Source: Hygrophila difformis
Lineage: Eukaryota > Streptophyta > Magnoliopsida > Lamiales > Acanthaceae
DNA: 64,000 nucleotides
Reading direction: 5' to 3'
Assembly (NCBI GenBank): GCA_030278955.1
Contig: JAOANR010000009.1
Coordinates: 39,146,945 to 39,210,944, forward strand
Shown: in pieces, positions 58,616-64,000 of the stretch
How positions within the stretch are numbered: position 1 is the stretch's first letter
How the letters are laid out: the number at the start of each line of letters is the position of its first letter
The notes under the pieces: generated by a model
What the model saw: only the letters and a program-made list of their open reading frames with translations
Told to the model about the DNA's origin: nothing
The model's database searches: none
Program-made: the position numbers and the translations under genes

Positions 58616-60051
58616 TCAACAATCTAACAAAAATATTCGATTTTTCGGCGGTTGTTCCGGTGGGGTTCTGTCAACTTCCAGCGATCGACATCCGGCTGCT
58701 CTCGATAAGTTATGGGCTTCCGAATCCATTTGAGTGGGTCTGGGGTGTTCCTCTATCTGGATCAGCAGCTTCAGGCCCATTTTTCCAGTTTTGGCCTCTA
58801 ACAGTTCGTCTTCAAAATTCTGGGTCAGCAACTCATTAACTTTGGGCGTGAACTTTCTGTAACGATGCTGGGACACCGGTCCTTCTAAAATGCGGGGATT
58901 ATCAGTACTCTGGTTCCGGCTTCCATGCCATCCCCACCCCCCTTGGGAAGGTTGATCCATCAACCGACCATGATCTTTCTCGTCCCTCTCGAACAGAGTC
59001 AGATCTGCAACATTAAAGACATGATTATCATGACCGTATTCTTCAGATAATTGCAATTTATATGCATTTTTATTAATCCATTCTAAAATTTTAAAAGGTC
59101 TGTCTCCTCTTGGAAATAGCTTGTTTCGTCGGCCAGCGAGAAATCGTTCCTTCTTCCAGTTGAGCCACACCCAATCCCCTGGGTTCAGTTTTAGCTCCTT
59201 CCGACCCCAGTTGTTATATTTGGCATATCCTTCTGCCGCTTTGACCAGACTATCTCTCACATCTTTATGCATTTACTTGATTGCATTTGCCTTGTTCCTG
59301 CCATTGATGTTCAAATCCTCATTGCGAGGCAATGGCAACAAATCAAGTGGCGTCAATGGTTAAAACCGTACATGACCTTGAAAGGTGACATGTGTGTGGC
59401 ACTGTGTACATATCTGTTACAGGCAAATTCAATATAAGATAAGCATTCATCCCAACTTTTGCTACTAGATGTTGTAATAATACTAAGTAAATTACCTAAG
59501 ACCCTATTGACTGCCTCAGTTTGACCATCAGTTTGTGGGTGATAAGCAGTGGAAAATAATAGTCTAGTCTCTATTTCAGACCTTAAGGATTTCCAAAGTT
59601 AACTTACAAACTTTGCATCTCTGTCAGAAACGATTGTCCTCGGCACACCGTGGAGTCTTACAACTTCCTTAAAGAATTTTTGGCCACGTGGTGCGCATCA
59701 TTTGTCATGGCGCGCGGTATGAAATGCGCCATCTTCGAAAACCTGTCAACCACAACAAAAATAGAGTCTTTAGCTCGAGCAGTGCAAGGTAACCCTAAAA
59801 CAAAATCCATAGATAAATCAATCCATGGGCCCTCTGGTGCTGGCAAGGCTTGATACAGTCCGTGTGGCTTGGCAGTTGACTTGGCTCGGAGACAGGTGAT
59901 GCATTTGTTGACAACGTCCGCAACTTGTTTCTCCACCCCTGGCCAATGGAAACGCTCTGTAAATATGCTCATCATTGCAATCCTCCCAAAGTGACCCATC
60001 ATGTCGCCAAAATGTGCTTCAATAATCAGAAGTTCCCTGACAGATCCCTTT
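58616..60051 (-). pseudogene. Integrase remnant of a third gypsy element (G)
   Basis: Minus strand. Near 60002 MGHFGRIAMMSIFTERFHWP and CITCLRAKSTAKPHG (zinc region), then the core with DLSMDFVLGLPCTARAKDS, VVDRFSKMAHFIP, and, after a stop near 59658, [30 protein letters not shown] and ATHMSPFKVMYGF with more stops. From 59272 an open stretch reads KELKLNPGDWVWLNWKKERF, NKLFPRGDRPFKILEWINKN and HVFNVADLTLFERDEKD to a stop at 58616. The RAKDSIFVVVDRFSKMAHFI style is that of Reina/Galadriel-like plant gypsy elements; clade uncertain. RT and gag are missing, cut at 60052 by LTR H. Confidence 0.85.
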
Positions 60052-62430
60052 TGTAATACCCGTAATTTTTAGGATATAAAATAGAATTTAATCCGATGAG
60101 AAAAGAGGTCTTGCTTCCGAGAACCTGTAAAGTCGGAAATGCACGGAAGTCAAAACCGACGGACTTAAGATTTCAAACGTGAAATCAATTTAAGTCGGAT
60201 TAAATTTAGGATGGGAATCGTAATCCGAGAATGACCCGGAAAATCGAAATCCGAGAACATAGAGGGATAGAAGTCCGAAGGAGAGGAGGAAAGGCTCGAC
60301 GGACCGCACGACCCGCCCGGACCGAAGTCCAGGCGTTAGCCGCATGGTGTTCCTGAAGGCAGGGCGCCAACCCCGCGGGACAGCAGCAGACAGCTGCCCA
60401 AGAGCGATCTCAGCGATTTTCTTACCATATTTTCAAACCCGACTTTGGAAACTCGATCCCGATGAAGGGAAGGTGTATATGGTCGACTCTAGGGGTCTTG
60501 AGACTCATTATTTCGAATTCTCAGAGCAGCCCTAAACACTCCCCAATTTCTCCCAAGTTCATCCAACACCCGAAATCACCAACTTCGAACTTTCCGATCA
60601 CTTTCCGGCGATGAAAATTGACGGAGGCGGCGTGGAATACAAGATATTTAGTGCTCCAGATTGTGGTAAGTCGTTCATAGGTTTTAGTTTAAGTTTTCAA
60701 ACCCGATAACTCGATCTAACATTGGATTTCTTCTTCCGATTTGAAATCGTGGCCAAAGTTGGAAGCTCGGCGTTGAGGAGATCCGTTCGTAGCAAATTTG
60801 GACAAACCCAGCAACCCTAGGACGACCAAACACCCTATCACTGTAAGTTGATGCCTTTCATATCAATACGGGTGGCTTACGGGCATCCGATTTAGTCACT
60901 TTGTAACAAAACGTAAAAACCGAACCTAAAAACCCTATCTTACGCAAGTTCTGAAATCCGGTTAAAACTCATATTTCGAGAGTCCAATCCGAGAAACTCA
61001 AAACTAGACTTTTGATCCTAACATCTATATTGTGTAAAAATTTCAGACATTTTCATCGACGTTTGCTATCTCAAATCGCATCGAACATAAACTGCCTTGT
61101 TAAAACTTTTTCAAAAACTGACAGTGTACATGTCCGAACTTGATGAGCATGTTTCTATATTTTCTAGTCCGAATTGATCTTTGCAATCTAAATGAAAGTT
61201 GTAGATAATCGTGTCTAGTATGTGTGTATAAAATTTCAGAATTTTTGGAGTCCATTTGGTATGTCAAAACTTCGATTTTCAGAACCATGGTAAAACTAAA
61301 ACCTGACAGCGTATATGTTGTGCAATAAACTCGATTTTTGACATGCTTCCTCAACTTATTTCGAAATCGTTAAAACACGAAAGTTGTTGTTAGGGTGTTT
61401 TTGGTTCACTGTACAAATTTCAGATTTTTCGGAGTTGAAATGAATTTTTAAACTAAAAAGGCGTAAACTGTGACGCCAAACGATTTTAAATCGAAGAGAT
61501 TTTGAAATTTCGAAAGTTCGAAAACCTTGAAATACGATAAATCTATACTTTTAAAAAATCCCATTACACTAAATCGAAACGATATGAGATACCTTGGTGG
61601 AGGGTGAGTGCTCTGCGGGGTGCCCCTCTAGCCTTTCTCTTCGGGCCTATAATGGACGAGAGAATATTATTGAAATACTACGTCAAAACAGCATTGAGAT
61701 ACATGGCCTACACTCTCGTTATTATCCGTATGGATTTTCCGAGGCTCCGGAGTGTTTTGGGTATGGCAGATACGGCTGCGGCCGCCGGATGACCGGCTAC
61801 ACAAGAAACTTACGAAACGGCTGCGGCCGCCGGATGACAGGCTACACTAAATATTGAGAAACAGTGACGTAACGGGGAAAATTAAAAGACTTAATACTTT
61901 TTACGTATTTATTTATTTATTCTTGTCTTTAAATTTTGTATTTAAATTTATGTCTTAAATTTTATAACATGTTAAAATATTATTTATGAATTTAATGCAT
62001 GTTCAAGTATACAATTAAATTATTTATTTTTAAATTGGTAAATGGAATATTTTTGTATGCATGCCTAGGAGTAAAACTTAATTATTTAGCTAAACCCCTT
62101 TATTGCTATGTTAGGATCGACTTACTCAGTATTTTATATACTGATAAAATTGTTGTTTTTCTCTTTTTCAGATTATGGAGAAAATGCATGAGCATATGCA
62201 TTTGTGGGATGGAAAAATTTAAACATTGTTTTATCGCTTTTATGATACTTGCATATCGGGCATGTAAAACCCGAGTTTTGGCCATGTCGGCCCATTTTAT
62301 TATTTTCCGCTGCGACTTATTATTATCACTGTTATGTGTGGATGAGATTTATTATTATTATTATTATTTTTAAATAAATTCCGTACTTGTTTTAAAACTC
62401 TTCCCAATACCTATAGCCTTGCATCTCATT
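60052..62430 (+). mobile_element. LTR H, opposite orientation, truncated at its right end
   Basis: Begins TGTAATACCCG (60052) and runs, in reverse-complement relation to LTR B, to GCCTTGCATCTC (about 62426). The last 110 bp or so expected from B are missing, and LTR I starts at 62431. GC-rich block at 60290-60370. Two GCCGG cassette units at 61773-61848. It is not known whether it is a 5', 3' or solo LTR. The frames at 61594-61857 and 61999-62373 are LTR sequence. Confidence 0.82.
61773..61848 (+). repeat. Two-unit GCCGG hairpin cassette in LTR H
   Basis: CGGCTGCGGCCGCCGGATGA then CCGGC (stem GCCGG-ATGA-CCGGC), repeated once with one arm mutated (CAGGC). Reverse-complement equivalent of the cassette in B and S. 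Confidence 0.8.
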
Positions 62431-64000
62431 TGTAACACCCCGATTTAATTAACTCATAATTAATTTAATTTAGTTATGGTTAATTAACAAAAGACTTGGT
62501 ATGTGGATTATTTTGTAGGTGAATGAAGATTTAAGTGGGGGAATAAGTGAGTTCAACTCACAAGATAATAAGAGTCAAGTACTCAAATGGGTGTTAAATG
62601 GTAGAATTGGTCAAGGCAAGTAACCAAGCCACTAACCCATCTTCCGACCCGACCCATTTGTCAACCAGGGTCGACCCACATTCCATCAAAACACCCCAAA
62701 TCAGCCATACCCCTTTCATTTGCACCCAACACTTAGAAAATTAGGGCTCATCCCGTTTTCGTGGAGGAAGAGAGAAAAATGGTGCCCTTGGGAAGGAATT
62801 GGCAAGTTTGAGCTCAAATCAAGTTGGGGGATTGTTTATATATGCTTTGGTAAGTAATTTCCACCATTTACATCTTGTTTTTGAAGAGCCTTTGAGATGT
62901 TTTTGGGGGTGTTTCTCAAAGTGGCGAAAATTTGGTGTTTGAAGGTTTCTTGCTTTTGGTGTTGATTTGGAGCTTGGATTTCCACCAATTTCAGTTTGAG
63001 GCTTGTATTGAGGTATTGGGGTAAGTTTTTGACTTGGTTTTGTTGGCCTAAGTTGGAGATTCAACTCAAATATACTTGCAAGTTGGTGTTGGAGTGTGAT
63101 TGGGAGATTTTGATACTTTGGGTTGAATTCTTGCAATGTAGGCTTGGAATTGTAGATTGGGAGCTTGGAGGTTGAGGAGAGGAGCTTGGAGACTCGTCTA
63201 CATCCAAGGCAAGGGTAGAGATATGTTCGATTGGGGGCTAAACTGCCGGAATGGCCGGAAAACGCCATGTCCGACAGCCTCTGCCGACCGACGCGCCGTT
63301 GGTGCGCCGCGCGTGATCAGCGCGCGGCGTCTCTGTTGAGACGCCGCGGACCACGCGGTGTCCGCGCGCTGCGCGCGGGCAGCGCGTGGCACCTGCTGTT
63401 GCCAAATTCGATTTTTTTCTTTTCTCCGTTTTGTCTATTCTTGCTCTTTGGTCATCCTTATGTCTCTAAATATGATCCTAGCAAGCTTGAACTATCATTA
63501 TGCTCACAATCTTGGAACTTAGTTGCGATTAGCGGTGATCTACTATGCCTTAGTTGAGATCGAGTCTTGCGTCGCTTCTATGTTGATGTGAGAGTTGGTG
63601 CCGATACGTGGGACTTGGTACACCCCTGATTATACTTAACTCGCGATGAGTTGTTTATTTTGTCATGATGCGTTAATTTACGTATGGACATGTGTTGATA
63701 TGATTATGAATCTAAATTATGCTTTCGAGGATATTGGGTATCCTATGCTTACGAGTCGGTATCCGATTGGGCATAGTTAATACCTTATCCTGAGCATTGA
63801 GACTGATAAGGATTGTATATCCGTAGTCTGGAAATTTGGCTGATAAAGGGCTCATGATCCTTTGCCTGACCCGCTTGCCGTAAGCCATGTTCTCAGCTGT
63901 TAGTGTCCGCGGCGGGGGCACTGTGGGTATGTCTCCCGACCATTAAGGGGAGTGGACCCTTATATGGGGGGGAATACCGACCATGGTACTTAGGATGCGC
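62431..64000 (+). mobile_element. LTR I, left part of a plus-strand gypsy LTR
   Basis: Starts TGTAACACCCCGATTTAATT. The AT-rich beginning, a possible TATA (TTTATATATGC, 62835-62845) and a GC-rich block of CGCG-type sequence at 63240-63400 follow the pattern of the chromovirus LTRs, here with U3 on the left. It was probably inserted into H and runs off the window. The reading frames at 62819-63557 overlap the GC-rich block on both strands and are not supported as genes. Confidence 0.6.

Noticed and set aside
63157..63557. GC-rich frames on both strands near the right edge as a host gene
   Set aside because: They coincide with the GC-rich block typical of these LTRs and overlap on both strands.

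Overview
This is nuclear DNA of a flowering plant, almost certainly a repeat-rich and probably eudicot genome. It consists almost entirely of LTR retrotransposons of the Ty3/gypsy group, nested inside one another. I see no free-standing host gene, rRNA, tRNA or CRISPR. All recognisable coding sequence is gag-pol debris of two lineages: Athila-type elements (E and F: Asp-tRNA primer site, DLGSS protease, FMDDFSVYG/FMDDFSVFG reverse transcriptase) and chromoviruses resembling Del/Tekay (A, B, C, D: initiator-Met-tRNA primer site, tandem zinc knuckles, chromodomain-like tail). There is also a fragment of a third gypsy clade (G), a solo LTR (S) and two LTRs in the opposite direction (H, I).

Layout, left to right. 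1-6051: 5' half of chromovirus B (minus strand; gag-pro-RT open to the window edge, leader, 5' LTR). 6052-10348: leader and 5' LTR of C. 10349-14411: leader and 5' LTR of D. These look like serial insertions (B into C, C into D), with the distal halves off the left edge. 14412-25251: Athila element E (minus strand), its reverse transcriptase split by solo LTR S (17656-20927, target duplication CATGT). 25252-57142: chromovirus A (minus strand, two 2753-bp LTRs, target duplication TTAAT), which landed in the LTR of E. A is itself split inside the RT/RNase H junction by the giant element F. 29903-50486: Athila-type element F (plus strand, 20.6 kb, LTRs 4710 and 4723 bp, target duplication TCTTG). 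57148-about 58150: rest of the E LTR. 58160-60051: remnant of G. 60052-62430: LTR H (plus). 62431-64000: start of LTR I (plus).

The most unusual object is F. Between its integrase and its 3' LTR it carries about 4.9 kb that begins with a second copy of its own polypurine tract/LTR-start sequence. This is followed by an LTR-U3-like block of AATTCGAATT palindromes, a TATA box, a short first exon ending in a perfect GTAAGT donor, and then a GC-richer uninterrupted frame encoding an F-box protein. It reads as a retroelement carrying a captured ubiquitin-ligase adaptor gene behind a second LTR-like promoter.

The chromoviruses share three features not explained by gag-pol. One is a small coiled-coil ORF with an acidic SSDEDDP tail between the primer site and gag ('ORF0', seen in A, B, C and D). 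The second is a hairpin at a fixed place in the leader, different in sequence in each element. The third is a repeat cassette at a fixed place in the LTR, in which hairpin stems co-vary between units.

Coding decay is heavy in A, E and F (mostly TGA/TAG stops compatible with CGA or CAG deamination, plus single-base frameshifts). B is open for all 692 visible codons. Boundaries given with target duplications are firm. The outer ends of B, C, D, E, G, H and I are not in the window or are approximate.
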